From Shinella sp. SUS2 (GTDB lineage Bacteria > Pseudomonadota > Alphaproteobacteria > Rhizobiales > Rhizobiaceae), in the NCBI RefSeq assembly GCF_001262505.1, contig NZ_KQ410729.1:62001-126000 (forward strand): DNA of 64,000 nt, in the 5' to 3' direction. This document shows positions 1 to 8,601 of this stretch, piece by piece. The translations under genes were made by a program, and so were the position numbers. The notes under the pieces were generated by a model that was not told the DNA's origin, did no database searches, and saw only the letters and a list, made by a program, of their open reading frames with translations. Positions within the stretch are counted from its first letter, which is position 1. Every line of letters begins with the position of its first letter.

Positions 1-378
1 GCGGGCCTTCTGGTCGGCCCTGGAGTAGCCCATGATCTCCAGCGGCAGGGCGATGTTCTTCTCGATCGTGCGCCAGGGATAGAGCGCGGCGGCCTGGAAG
101 ACGTAGCCATAGGCGCGGCGCCCGCGGGCTTCTTCCGGCGTCATGCCGTTGACGGTGATCTTGCCTGACGTCGGCTTCTCGAGATCTGCGATGACGCGCA
201 GGAAGGTCGTCTTGCCGCAGCCGGAAGGGCCGATGAAGGAGACGAAATCGCCCTTCTCGACGGCAAGGTTTACCCCGGTCAGCGCCGTCACGGGGCCGTC
301 GGCGGTCTGGAAGGTCAGGCCGAGGTCCTTTGCTGAGACGACGGTGCTGGAAGGCGTGGCATGGGACATGACGGTCAT
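1..378 (-). CDS. ABC transporter ATP-binding protein, NitT/TauT type (partial)
   Basis: N-terminal ~126 residues of an ABC ATPase; the C-terminal part lies beyond base 1. The Walker A motif GPSGCGKTT is visible around residues 50-58, followed by a Q-loop region FQAAALYPW typical of nitrate/taurine/pyrimidine-type importers. The start is uncertain: ATG codons lie at 378, 369 and 362, none with a strong ribosome site. Because the cupin gene diverges from it, this ATPase is probably the first gene of its operon, with permease and binding protein beyond the window. Proximity to dihydropyrimidinase and amidohydrolase genes suggests uptake of a pyrimidine or related nitrogen compound; that substrate is inference. 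Confidence 0.85.
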   Translation of the reverse strand, partial: MTVMSHATPSSTVVSAKDLGLTFQTADGPVTALTGVNLAVEKGDFVSFIGPSGCGKTTFLRVIADLEKPTSGKITVNGMTPEEARGRRAYGYVFQAAALYPWRTIEKNIALPLEIMGYSRADQKAR

Positions 379-488
379 CTTTCGGCGCGGGTTGCGGCAG
401 ACTGCATGTCCATTCTCAGCATTGCAATCGGCATTGTCTGCGGTATCACTTTGAGCACGGAATTCTCACGCTGGAGCCGGGGGAGATG

Positions 489-902
489 ATGGCGGTGGAC
501 GCGAAGGCCGAATGCCGGGTGGTGCGCCCGGGCGGCACGTATGACGGAAAACAGGGGTTCAGCTATTTCGAAGGGATTGCCCGGGAGACGGTCGGCGCCT
601 CCGGCATCTGCATGCACCTCCTGACGATTCCGCCGGGCGGCAGGGCTAAGGCGCACAAACACGAGAGCCATGAGACGGCGATCTACATGCTCTCCGGCGA
701 GGCGCACACCTGGTACGGCGAGCGGCTGGAGAACCATGTCGTCGTCAGGGCGGGCGAGATGTTCTACATCCCCGCCGGCGTGCCGCATCTGCCGGCAAAC
801 CTTTCCGACCAGCCGGCTTCGGCGGTCATCGCTCGGACAGATCCCCACGAGCAGGAGAGCGTGGTGCTCCTGCCGCATCTCGAGGCGCTGGTTGCGATTT
901 AA
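489..902 (+). CDS. small cupin-domain protein
   Basis: A 137-residue single-domain cupin. The first cupin motif holds AHKHESHETAIYMLSG (two His, one Glu, and a further His as metal ligands) around residues 56-71. The second motif holds GEMFYIPAGVPHLP with the final His ligand. GGGGAG just upstream favours the ATG at 489, although the ATG at 486 is in frame. It is divergent from the ABC ATPase gene and convergent with the dihydropyrimidinase group. A metal-binding fold is well supported. The substrate is unknown: it could be a small isomerase, dioxygenase or sensor linked to pyrimidine degradation, but nothing in the sequence decides this. Confidence 0.8.
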   Translation: MAVDAKAECRVVRPGGTYDGKQGFSYFEGIARETVGASGICMHLLTIPPGGRAKAHKHESHETAIYMLSGEAHTWYGERLENHVVVRAGEMFYIPAGVPHLPANLSDQPASAVIARTDPHEQESVVLLPHLEALVAI

Positions 903-905
903 AGG

Positions 906-980
906 GCGGGGGATCAGGCCACGGGGCCGATCTCCCTCCTTGAGGGGGAGATGTCCGGCAGGACAGAGGGGGGTATATCG
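906..980. repeat. rhizobial palindromic intergenic element (short form)
   Basis: GC-rich stretch between two convergent genes. It has a hairpin with arms ATCTCCC (930-936) and GGGAGAT (946-952), followed by the GTCCGGCAGGACAG stretch typical of repeats scattered in Rhizobiaceae intergenic regions. It may also act as a shared transcription terminator for the cupin gene and the secreted-protein gene. The family assignment (RIME-like) is from memory of such sequences. Confidence 0.5.
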
Positions 981-994
981 CCGCGGCCCAATCC

Positions 995-1369
995 TCACGT
1001 CTTGCACCGCATCAGCGGCCCCCAGCGCGTGCCGTCCGGAAAGCTCACGGTGTAGCCGCCGCTCTCGGGTGTCAGCGTCAGTTCGTGCGGCGTGGTCTCC
1101 TCGTATCCCTCCTCGTGGCACTCGGCGGCGATCTTCGTCGCGCCGTCAACCTGTTTCCCGTCGCCCTTGAATTCGCAAAAGGAGGCCGCGGTGGTGACGC
1201 CTTCCTTGTTCAGCAGGAAGAAGAAATCGGCACCGGAGGATTCTCCCGTCTCGGCATAGTGGCAGCCTTCCTGGTTGCCATAGCTGCCATCGACAAGATC
1301 GGCTGCCGCCCCCGCCGAACCGGTGAGTGCGATGCCGAGAAGAAGGGTGAGGCGGCCGCTGCGGATCAT
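995..1369 (-). CDS. small secreted protein, unknown function, coupled to hydA
   Basis: A 124-residue protein with a clear N-terminal signal peptide (RSGRLTLLLGIALTGSAGAA, likely cut near residue 22). The mature ~100 residues hold four Cys (in QEGCHY, SFCEF, AAECHEE and MRCKT), which could form two disulfides in the periplasm. Its ATG overlaps the TGA of the dihydropyrimidinase gene (ATGA, 1366-1369), so the two are probably translationally coupled and co-transcribed. I do not recognise a family beyond small conserved rhizobial secreted proteins. A role in the pyrimidine pathway is suggested only by the coupling. Confidence 0.75.
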   Translation of the reverse strand: MIRSGRLTLLLGIALTGSAGAAADLVDGSYGNQEGCHYAETGESSGADFFFLLNKEGVTTAASFCEFKGDGKQVDGATKIAAECHEEGYEETTPHELTLTPESGGYTVSFPDGTRWGPLMRCKT

Positions 1370-2820
1370 ACGCCGCTCGCCGGAATGCCGCTGCGCTCGA
1401 CCTTGCGTGGCGCGGTGATCTCCTTCCAGGTCGACAGCGCCTTGTTGACGGCGGCAAAGGGCTCGCGCTTGACGAACTGGCCGTGGCCCTCGCGCGTCTT
1501 GACGGTCGATTCCTCGATGGCGACCACGCCGCGCGTCAGGGTGAAGCGTGGCAGGCCGACGACATCCTTGCCTTCGAAGACGTTGTAGTCGATCGAGGAC
1601 TGCTGGTTCTTCGACGAGATGGTCTTCGACCGCTTCGGATCCCAGACGACGATATCCGCGTCCGCACCGACGAGGATGGCGCCCTTGCGCGGATAGACGT
1701 TGAGGATCTTCGCGATGTTGGTGGAGGTGACGGCGACGAACTCGTTCATGGTGAGCCGGCCGGTGTTGACGCCATGCGTCCAGAGCATCGGCATGCGGTC
1801 CTCCAGCCCCCCGGTGCCGTTCGGGATCTTGCGGAAATCGCCGAAACCGGTGCGCTTCTGTTCGCTGGTAAAGGCACAGTGGTCGGTCGCCACCACCTGC
1901 AAGGAGCCGCTCGCAAGGCCGGCCCAGAGCGAATCCTGGTGCTGCTTGTTGCGGAAGGGCGGGCTCATGACGCGGCGTGCGGCGTGGTCCCAGTCCTTGT
2001 TGAAATATTCCGTTTCGTCGAGCGTCAGGTGCTGGATCAGCGGCTCGCCGTAGACGCGCATGCCGTTCTGCCGGGCGCGACGGATGGCTTCATGTGCCTG
2101 TTCGCAGGAGGTGTGCACCACATAGAGCGGCGCACCCGCCATATCGGCGATGATGATGGCGCGGTTCGTCGCCTCGCCCTCGACGGACGGCGGGCGCGAA
2201 TAGGCGTGGCCTTCCGGCCCGTTGTTGCCCTCGTCCATCAGTTTCGCCTGCATCGCCGCGACGACATCGCCGTTCTCCGCGTGCACGAGCGGCAGGGCGC
2301 CGAGCGCGGCGCAGCGCTGGAACGAGGCGAACATCTCGTCGTCGTTCACCATAAGCGCGCCCTTGTAGGCCATGAAGTGCTTGAAGGTGTTGATGCCCTT
2401 CTCCTCGACCACGGCCTTCATCTCGTCAAAGACCTGTTCGCTCCACCAGGTCACCGACATATGGAAGGAATAGTCGCAATTGGCGCGGGTCGACTTGTTG
2501 TCCCAGCGCTTCAGCGCATCGAGCAGCGACTGGCCGGGATCAGGCAGGCAGAAATCGACCACCATGGTCGTACCGCCGGCAAGCCCGGCGCGCGTGCCGC
2601 TCTCGAAATCATCGGCCGAATAGGTGCCCATGAAGGGCATTTCGAGATGCACATGCGGATCGATGCCGCCCGGCATGACATAACAGCCCGCCGCATCCAG
2701 CACCTCGTCGCCGGAAAGATCAGGGCCGATCTCGACGATCTTCCCGCCCTCGATCTTGACGTCCGCCTTGAAGGTGAGGTCGGCGGTGACAATGGTTCCG
2801 CCCTTGATGACTGTGCTCAT
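1366..2820 (-). CDS. hydA: dihydropyrimidinase (D-hydantoinase family)
   Basis: A 484-residue cyclic amidohydrolase that opens 5,6-dihydrouracil/dihydrothymine to N-carbamoyl-beta-amino acids in the cytosol. Binuclear metal-site motifs are all visible: PGGIDPHVHLEMP near residue 55, the carboxylated lysine in KHFMAYKG near 150, LVHAENG, VVHTSCEQA, and the aspartate in VATDHCAFT. GGGAG lies eight bases before the ATG at 2820. An in-frame ATG at 2859 would add 13 basic residues and lacks a ribosome site. It follows the amidohydrolase gene by 75 bases on the same strand and overlaps the next gene by ATGA. Together with preT-preA and the amidohydrolase it completes the reductive pyrimidine route. 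Confidence 0.95.
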   Translation of the reverse strand: MSTVIKGGTIVTADLTFKADVKIEGGKIVEIGPDLSGDEVLDAAGCYVMPGGIDPHVHLEMPFMGTYSADDFESGTRAGLAGGTTMVVDFCLPDPGQSLLDALKRWDNKSTRANCDYSFHMSVTWWSEQVFDEMKAVVEEKGINTFKHFMAYKGALMVNDDEMFASFQRCAALGALPLVHAENGDVVAAMQAKLMDEGNNGPEGHAYSRPPSVEGEATNRAIIIADMAGAPLYVVHTSCEQAHEAIRRARQNGMRVYGEPLIQHLTLDETEYFNKDWDHAARRVMSPPFRNKQHQDSLWAGLASGSLQVVATDHCAFTSEQKRTGFGDFRKIPNGTGGLEDRMPMLWTHGVNTGRLTMNEFVAVTSTNIAKILNVYPRKGAILVGADADIVVWDPKRSKTISSKNQQSSIDYNVFEGKDVVGLPRFTLTRGVVAIEESTVKTREGHGQFVKREPFAAVNKALSTWKEITAPRKVERSGIPASGV

Positions 2821-2895
2821 GTTGGTCCGCTCCCTGTCTCGATTTTTGGTGGCGCACAAAGCGCGAGACCGCCCGACAGACCGGGCGGCAAAAGA

Positions 2896-4146
2896 TCACT
2901 CGGCGATGCCGGCAGTCTCGATCACCGCATGGAGCAGCACGTCGGCGCCTGCGGCGGCCCATTCCTTGGAAATGTCCTCCGCCTCGTTGTGCGAGAGGCC
3001 GCCGACGCAGGGACACATGATCATCGTGGCCGGCGCGACTTTTGCCGCCCAGCAGGCGTCATGGCCGGCGCCGGAGATGATGTTCATGTGGCTGTAGCCG
3101 AGGTCTTCGGCGGCCTTGCGTACGGTGGCGACGAGGGTTGGATCGAAGGTGACGGGGTCGAAATGGCCAACCGCCTCGACGGAGTAGCCGACGCCCAGCG
3201 CTGCGCAGATTTTCGGCGCCTCTGCCTCGATGCGGGCGCGCATGCCGTCGAGTTTCTTCTGGTCCGGCGAGCGGATGTCGACGGTGAAGACAACCTTGCC
3301 GGGCAGCACGTTGCGCGAATTGGGCGAGAAGAACACCTGGCCGACGCCGCCGACGGCGCCCGGCTGGTTCTCCATGGCGACGGTCTGCACCATTTCGAGG
3401 ATGCGGGCCATGGCGAGGCCGGCATTGACGCGCATCGTCATCGGCGTCGAGCCGGTATGCGCCTCGCGGCCGGTCAGCGTGAATTCCAGCCACCACAGGC
3501 CCTGACAGTGGGTGACGACGCCGATGTCCTTGCCTTCCGCCTCCAGGATCGGGCCTTGCTCGATGTGATATTCGAAATAGGCGTGCATCTTGCGCGCGCC
3601 GACCGTTTCGTCGCCGATCCAGCCGATGCGCTGCAACTCCTCGCCGAAAACCTTGCCCTCGGGGTCCTTGCGACCATAGGCATAGTCCTGCGTATGCACG
3701 CCGGCAAAAACGCCTGACGCCAGCATGGCTGGTGCAAAGCGGGCGCCTTCCTCGTTCGTCCAGTTGGTGACGACGATCGGGTGTTTCGTGCGGATGCCGA
3801 GGTCGTTCAGCGAGCGTACGACCTCAAGGCCCGCCAGCACGCCGAGCACGCCGTCATATTTGCCGCCGGTCGGCTGCGTATCGAGATGCGAGCCGACATA
3901 GATCGGCAGCGCGTCGGGATCGGTGCCCGGGCGCGTCATGAACATGTTGCCCATCGTATCGACACCCATGGTGAGGCCCGCGCCGTCGCACCAGGCCTGG
4001 AACAGGCGGCGGCCTTCGGCGTCGGCGTCGGTCAGTGTCTGGCGATTGTTGCCACCGGCAATGCCGGGGCCGATCTTCGCCATGTCCATGAGGGAATCCC
4101 ACAGGCGGTCCGCGTTGACACGCATGTTCTCGCCGGGTGCGGCCAT
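2896..4146 (-). CDS. hyuC: N-carbamoyl-beta-alanine / N-carbamoyl-amino-acid amidohydrolase (M20 family)
   Basis: A 416-residue Zn-dependent hydrolase of the allantoate/carbamoyl-amino-acid group. Metal and catalytic motifs are GSHLDTQPTGGKYDG (His and bridging Asp), NEEGARFAPAM (general-base Glu), EYHIEQGP (His) and the late SGAGHDACW and LSHNEAE. It removes the carbamoyl group from the product of the neighbouring dihydropyrimidinase, giving beta-alanine or beta-aminoisobutyrate, CO2 and ammonia. The ATG at 4146 has GGGAG upstream and gives the usual family length; the open frame continues upstream into low-quality sequence. Likely first gene of a hyuC-hydA-secreted-protein unit, with a RutR-like dyad in front. 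Confidence 0.93.
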   Translation of the reverse strand: MAAPGENMRVNADRLWDSLMDMAKIGPGIAGGNNRQTLTDADAEGRRLFQAWCDGAGLTMGVDTMGNMFMTRPGTDPDALPIYVGSHLDTQPTGGKYDGVLGVLAGLEVVRSLNDLGIRTKHPIVVTNWTNEEGARFAPAMLASGVFAGVHTQDYAYGRKDPEGKVFGEELQRIGWIGDETVGARKMHAYFEYHIEQGPILEAEGKDIGVVTHCQGLWWLEFTLTGREAHTGSTPMTMRVNAGLAMARILEMVQTVAMENQPGAVGGVGQVFFSPNSRNVLPGKVVFTVDIRSPDQKKLDGMRARIEAEAPKICAALGVGYSVEAVGHFDPVTFDPTLVATVRKAAEDLGYSHMNIISGAGHDACWAAKVAPATMIMCPCVGGLSHNEAEDISKEWAAAGADVLLHAVIETAGIAE

Positions 4147-4268
4147 GTCTATGCTCCCATATCGTCGGGCTTTTGCAGCCCTATTCTCGTTCCCACCGGC
4201 TGGCGGCGCCGTTGTTGTTTTGCGCCTTCCGATCAGCAGTTGCCTTTGTGTGATAACTGACTGATAAT

Positions 4269-4284
4269 TTGACCGGTTGGTAAA
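4269..4284. promoter_or_regulatory. putative RutR-type operator
   Basis: TTGACC-GGTT-GGTAAA, a near palindrome with 6-base arms and a 4-base centre. The known E. coli RutR site is TTGACC-N4-GGTCAA, the same layout with one changed base. It lies between the amidohydrolase gene (minus strand) and the rutR-like gene (plus strand), so it could control both. Assignment by resemblance only. Confidence 0.6.
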
Positions 4285-4417
4285 CATTACAGCTTCCGTT
4301 GCGGCACTCAAGCCGAAAAACCAAAAACTTGGGCTGCGCCGAAGAAAATGGCGGCTGGTTAAACTGGTGAATTTGGCGGCACTTTTCCGGTTCGACGGGC
4401 AAGGCCGAGGGGGCACG

Positions 4418-5068
4418 ATGGCATTACCAAGGGCGGCGAGGACACAGCGGCGCACGCGCATCCAGGAGGCGAAGGAGGAGCAGATCCTCGAGGCGGCGCT
4501 GGAGGTTTTCTCGCTGCACGGCTTTCGCGGTGCCACCGTCGACCAGATCGCCGAGGTGGCCGGCATGTCGAAGCCGAACCTGCTCTATTATTTCCGTACC
4601 AAGGAGGCGATGCACCGGGCGCTGATCAACCGGGTGCTCGATACCTGGCTCGATCCGCTGCGCGAATTCGATGCGGAAGGCAATCCGGTGTCGGAAATCC
4701 GCAGCTACATCAGGCGCAAACTGGAGATGGCGCGCGATTTTCCGCGCGAAAGCCGGTTGTTCGCCAATGAAATCCTGCAGGGCGCGCCGAACATCGAGGA
4801 CGAACTGAAGGGGCCGCTGAAGTCGCTCGTCGACGAGAAGGCGGAAGTCATCCGCACCTGGGCGAAGGCGGGCAAGATCGCCAAATGCGACCCGTATCAC
4901 CTGATCTTCTCGATCTGGTCGACCACCCAGCACTATGCCGACTTCGACGTGCAGGTGCGCGCGGTGCTCGGGCAGGACCAGGCCGGCGAGGGCCGGTTCG
5001 AGGATGCGGCGCGCTTCCTCGAACAACTCTTCATCGGCGGTCTCAATGTCAGCGAAGAGCCGGTCTGA
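4418..5068 (+). CDS. rutR: TetR-family regulator, RutR-like pyrimidine sensor
   Basis: A 216-residue TetR-type repressor. The N-terminal helix-turn-helix includes TVDQIAEVAGMSKPNLLYYF around residues 40-60. The C-terminal domain has DEKAEVIRTWAKAGKI and HLIFSIWSTTQHYADF, which match E. coli RutR (DEKSALIAGWVKSGK, HLIFMIWASTQHYADF) as I recall it. RutR senses uracil and controls pyrimidine use. The ATG at 4418 follows GAGGGGG; upstream in-frame codons encode a basic, unlikely leader. It is divergent from the amidohydrolase gene, with an operator-like dyad between. Predicted ligand uracil or thymine, by family knowledge. Confidence 0.88.
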   Translation: MALPRAARTQRRTRIQEAKEEQILEAALEVFSLHGFRGATVDQIAEVAGMSKPNLLYYFRTKEAMHRALINRVLDTWLDPLREFDAEGNPVSEIRSYIRRKLEMARDFPRESRLFANEILQGAPNIEDELKGPLKSLVDEKAEVIRTWAKAGKIAKCDPYHLIFSIWSTTQHYADFDVQVRAVLGQDQAGEGRFEDAARFLEQLFIGGLNVSEEPV

Positions 5069-5086
5069 CGCCTTTTCCGAGCCGGA

Positions 5087-6025
5087 TCAGTCCGGCAGAA
5101 GCGCCATCAGCGCCAGGCCGCAGGCGGTGACGAGGGCGCCGGCCAGGACCGGCAGGCTCGCCCAGCCGTGACCCAGAATGCCTTCGAGCAGGATGATGAA
5201 GCTCGGCGTCAGATAGCCGTAGCCCAGCAGCTTGGAGGCCGGCAGGCGCATCGAGGCATATTGCAGGAGCAGGAACGTGCCGGCCGTGGTGACGACGGCC
5301 AGATAGGTGACGGCAGCGTAGACAGCGACGGGCAGGGCGGAGAAATCCGTTGCGATCAAGCTTCGGATACCCGGCGGGACCAACCAGAGCGTTGCGCCCA
5401 CCGTTACCCAGAAGCCGAAGCCGACGGCCGATTCGCCCCGGTCGAAGCGGCGGATCAGTGGCACGTAGAGCGCATGGCAGACGACGCCGACGAAGAAGAT
5501 CATCTCGCCGGTGCCGACATCGAAGGCGAGGATGGCATCGATATTGCCCCGGAAAATCACCCACACGGCGCCGGCCGCGGCGATGAGGAGACCGGCGAGT
5601 ACGCCGGGCCGCGTCCTCTGGCCGAGCACCGGCAAAGCGAAGCCGGCACTCAGGAGCGGCATCAGCGTGAAAACCGCGCCGGTGGCGACGGGGCTGGTGA
5701 ACTCCAGCGCCATGAACATGGTGAGCATGTAGATGGCGATCAGCCCGCCGAGCAGCAGGAAGCGCCAGGCCTGCTTCGGCAGCGTCAGCGGAACCCTGAA
5801 GGCGCCGAAGGCGAGCGCCGCCATGACGACGACGGTCAGGATGTAGCGCCAGAGCATCAGCGGCTCGGCCTCCATGTAGCGCGCCGCTAGGCCCCCGAAG
5901 GAGAAGGAGCCGGCGATCAGCACCGCAAAGAGCAGCATGGCGAGATGCCCCTTCAGCTTTTCGCGGCCTTTTGCATGGATGGAGAGGCCCGCCGGGGCCG
6001 GCATACGCTTCGTCAAGAAAATCAC
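5087..6025 (-). CDS. EamA/DMT-family transporter
   Basis: A 312-residue integral membrane protein with about ten hydrophobic helices arranged as two EamA repeats, for example LWRYILTVVVMAALAFGAF in the first half and LLGYGYLTPSFIILLEGIL in the second. Length and topology are normal for drug/metabolite exporters of this superfamily. An alternative ATG at 6004 would remove seven residues. It converges on the rutR-like gene with 18 bases between, so it is not part of that unit. Substrate cannot be read from sequence; nucleobase or amino acid export is only a context guess. Confidence 0.85.
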   Translation of the reverse strand: MIFLTKRMPAPAGLSIHAKGREKLKGHLAMLLFAVLIAGSFSFGGLAARYMEAEPLMLWRYILTVVVMAALAFGAFRVPLTLPKQAWRFLLLGGLIAIYMLTMFMALEFTSPVATGAVFTLMPLLSAGFALPVLGQRTRPGVLAGLLIAAAGAVWVIFRGNIDAILAFDVGTGEMIFFVGVVCHALYVPLIRRFDRGESAVGFGFWVTVGATLWLVPPGIRSLIATDFSALPVAVYAAVTYLAVVTTAGTFLLLQYASMRLPASKLLGYGYLTPSFIILLEGILGHGWASLPVLAGALVTACGLALMALLPD

Positions 6026-6178
6026 CCTATTGTCTGCGGTGCGGCATGCTCATAGAGCAAATCCGGCATGTGTGCGTAGCTGTTTTGCATCCGCAACAGC
6101 GAAAAGTCGGGGCGCGCCACTCCCACAGGAAAGCCGCAATCGCCGCCCATACGCCGGCGGCACGCGAGAGGACATTGC

Positions 6179-6817
6179 ATGACGACGGCCATCGGCTTCA
6201 AGGACACGGACCGCAAGACGAGCGAACTGCTCGAGGACATCATCCACTCGATCAAGGGCGAGCACATCACGCTGCGCGATCTGCTCGCGATGATGGGCGA
6301 AAGTGGCCTGCTCCTGCTCTGCGCCTTTCTGTCGCTGCCCTTTCTGTTCCCGGTCTCGATCCCTGGCGTTTCCACTGTCTTTGGTGCCGGTATCGTCCTG
6401 ATCAGCGCGGCGATCACGCTCAACCGGTTGCCCTGGCTGCCGCAAAAGGTCGCCGACCGGCGGCTGGAAAGCGGCAAGCTGCGGCCGGTGCTGGAGCGTG
6501 GCGTGAAATTCCTGCGCAAGTTCGACCGCTTCTTCAAGCCGCGCATGACGGGGCTGACGTCAGGTGCCGTGATGAACCGCGTCAACGGCCTGGTGCTGAT
6601 GGGGGCGGGGGTTCTTCTCATGGCGCCGCTCGGGCTCATTCCCTTCTCCAACACGCTGCCGGGCGTCGCCATCCTGCTGCTGGCCGCAGGTATTTCGCAG
6701 CGCGACGGGCTGGTGGTGCTGGCCGGCTATGGCATGGTGGTGATGACGATCGTCTATTTTGCCGGGCTGGCGCTGCTGGCCTACAGCGCCGGGCAGAGCT
6801 TCAATTTCTTTGGGTGA
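6179..6817 (+). CDS. exoD: ExoD-family exopolysaccharide-related membrane protein
   Basis: A 212-residue protein with the ExoD layout: a soluble N-terminal helix pair with LRDLLAMMGESGLLLLCAFL, a conserved FLFPVSIPGVSTVFG loop-helix, a basic central linker, then three hydrophobic C-terminal helices including GLIPFSNTLPGVAILLLAAG. exoD in Sinorhizobium affects exopolysaccharide amount and alkali tolerance, and its biochemical role is not established. The ATG at 6179 gives normal length. It stands alone between an EamA gene and a pentapeptide-repeat gene, with no exo cluster nearby. Confidence 0.87.
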   Translation: MTTAIGFKDTDRKTSELLEDIIHSIKGEHITLRDLLAMMGESGLLLLCAFLSLPFLFPVSIPGVSTVFGAGIVLISAAITLNRLPWLPQKVADRRLESGKLRPVLERGVKFLRKFDRFFKPRMTGLTSGAVMNRVNGLVLMGAGVLLMAPLGLIPFSNTLPGVAILLLAAGISQRDGLVVLAGYGMVVMTIVYFAGLALLAYSAGQSFNFFG

Positions 6818-6950
6818 GAGTGGCTTCGCATTTGATCCGAAGCCTCGCTGCAACGGGCGTGTCGCATAGCCCCGGCTTGAGTTTGCGCGCGTGACGTTTA
6901 CGGTAGACTCCCAAGTCGACGATCACTAGGTTCTATCAAGGAAGCGGGGA

Positions 6951-7253
6951 ATGAAGCTTCATCGCGTGACGCATGTCCTGGATGTCAACGATACCAATCT
7001 CTCGGGTTCGGTTTTCGATGACGCGAACTTGTCAGGTGTCACCTTCAACCAGATCAACTTCTCCGGCGCTCGCTTCAATGACAGCAACATGTCCGGGTGG
7101 CGTGTCAACGACGTGAACCTGTCGGGGTCCCAATTCCAAAACGTCAATCTTTCTGGGGTCGAGTTCACGAATTGCAGGCTCGCCGGTGCCACTCTGAACG
7201 GCATACCCCTTGATGATCTCGTTGCCCTCTACGAGGCGTCGCGGAAAGCCTGA
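6951..7253 (+). CDS. pentapeptide-repeat protein
   Basis: A 100-residue protein built almost wholly from tandem five-residue A(N/D)LxG-like units, such as TNLSGSVF, ANLSGVTF, INFSGARF and VNLSGSQF, from about residue 14 to 90. Such repeats fold as a right-handed quadrilateral beta helix. AAGCGGGG precedes the ATG. Every second unit is NLSG-like, giving a ten-residue periodicity. Function is unknown: some larger family members protect DNA gyrase, but this one is too short to claim that. Confidence 0.85.
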   Translation: MKLHRVTHVLDVNDTNLSGSVFDDANLSGVTFNQINFSGARFNDSNMSGWRVNDVNLSGSQFQNVNLSGVEFTNCRLAGATLNGIPLDDLVALYEASRKA

Positions 7254-7275
7254 ACTTCCCGCGACGGGGCTTTTT
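7245..7275. terminator. possible bidirectional terminator
   Basis: Arms AAAGCC (7245-7250) and GGCTTT (7268-7273) with T-rich or A-rich flanks, placed between the convergent pentapeptide gene and preA. The stem is short, so the call is weak. Confidence 0.35.
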
Positions 7276-8589
7276 CTACTCCGCAGCCTGCCTGGCCATC
7301 GGGTTGTTCGGATGCGTCGTCCAGTTGGCGTAGTTCGGATCCACCGTTTTTCCGGTGCGCTGGTCGAGCACGCCGGGTTCCAGTTCCACCATGGTGATGC
7401 AGTTCTCCACCGGGCAGACGTTGACGCAGAGATTGCAGCCGACGCACTCGTCCTCCATCACCTCGAAATGCCTGACGCCATCGACGAACTGGGTGATCGC
7501 CTGGTGCGAGGTGTCCTCGCAGGCGATGTGGCAGCGTCCGCACTTGATGCAGGCATCCTGGTCGATATGGGCCTTTGCGATGTAATTGAGGTTGAGGTAT
7601 TGCCAGTCCGTGACGTTGGGCACCGCGCGGGCGATGACGTCGTCGAGGCTGCGGTGGCCCTTGGCGTCCATCCAGCTTGAAAGCCCGGTGATCATCTCCT
7701 GCACGATCTTGAAGCCGTAGGTCATCGCGGCTGTGCAGACCTGCACGTTGCCGGCGCCGAGCGCCAGGAACTCGGCCGCATCGCGCCAGGTGGTGATGCC
7801 GCCGATGCCTGAAATCGGCAGGCCGTAGGTTTCCGGATCGCGGGCGATCTCGGCCACCATGTTGAGCGCGATGGGTTTCACCGCCGGGCCGCAATAGCCG
7901 CCATGGGTGCCCTTGCCGCCGACAGTCGGGTTGGGCGCGAAGCTGTCGAGGTCGACGGACACGATCGAGTTGATCGTGTTGATCAGCGACACCGCATCGG
8001 TGCCGCCGGCCTTGGCCGCGCGCGCCGGCTTGCGGATATCGGTGATGTTGGGCGTCAGTTTGGTGATGACGGGCATGCGGGTGTACTGCTTGCACCAGCG
8101 CACCACCATTTCGATATATTCCGGCACCTGGCCGACCGCCGCGCCCATGCCGCGCTCGGACATGCCGTGCGGACAGCCGAAGTTAAGCTCGATACCGTCG
8201 GCGCCGGTCTCTTCCACCAGCGGCAGGATCGCCTTCCAGCTCTCCTCTTCGCAGGGCACCATGATCGAGGCGATCAGCGCCCGGTCCGGCCAGTTCATCT
8301 TCACCTGCTTCATCTCGCGCAGGTTCGTGTAGAGGTCGCGGTCGGTGATCAACTCGATATTGTTGAGGCCGAGCAGGCGGCGGTCGGCGCCCCAGATCGC
8401 GCCGTAGCGCGGGCCGTTAACGTTGACGACCGGCGGGCCTTCTTCGCCGAGCGTCTTCCAGACCACGCCGCCCCAGCCGGCCTTGAAGGCGCGCTCGACA
8501 TTGTAGGCCTTGTCGGTCGGCGGCGCGGAGGCGAGCCAGAAGGGGTTGGGCGACTTGATGCCGACGAAGGTGTTGCGAAGATCAGCCAT
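7276..8589 (-). CDS. preA: NAD-dependent dihydropyrimidine dehydrogenase, catalytic subunit
   Basis: A 437-residue protein of a dihydroorotate-dehydrogenase-like FMN barrel (residues ~1-310) and a C-terminal ferredoxin domain with two 4Fe-4S cysteine sets, CIKCGRCHIACED and CVGCNLCVNVCPVENC. Barrel motifs include ELNFGCPHGMSERGMGAA, which carries the active-site Cys, and ISGIGGITTWRDAAEF. With PreT it reduces uracil and thymine to their dihydro forms, the first catabolic step, feeding dihydropyrimidinase. Its ATG at 8589 lies 12 bases after the preT stop, so the two form one operon. Confidence 0.95.
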   Translation of the reverse strand: MADLRNTFVGIKSPNPFWLASAPPTDKAYNVERAFKAGWGGVVWKTLGEEGPPVVNVNGPRYGAIWGADRRLLGLNNIELITDRDLYTNLREMKQVKMNWPDRALIASIMVPCEEESWKAILPLVEETGADGIELNFGCPHGMSERGMGAAVGQVPEYIEMVVRWCKQYTRMPVITKLTPNITDIRKPARAAKAGGTDAVSLINTINSIVSVDLDSFAPNPTVGGKGTHGGYCGPAVKPIALNMVAEIARDPETYGLPISGIGGITTWRDAAEFLALGAGNVQVCTAAMTYGFKIVQEMITGLSSWMDAKGHRSLDDVIARAVPNVTDWQYLNLNYIAKAHIDQDACIKCGRCHIACEDTSHQAITQFVDGVRHFEVMEDECVGCNLCVNVCPVENCITMVELEPGVLDQRTGKTVDPNYANWTTHPNNPMARQAAE

Positions 8590-8601
8590 GTCTCATCTCC
8601 C

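Noticed and set aside
906..980. CRISPR-like or tandem repeat array
   Set aside because: The repeated sequences in this window are isolated palindromic elements; there is no regular repeat-spacer pattern anywhere and no cas gene.
1483..3717. Long open frame opposite dihydropyrimidinase and the amidohydrolase
   Set aside because: Shadow of the two well-supported minus-strand genes, no start signal and no recognisable domain.
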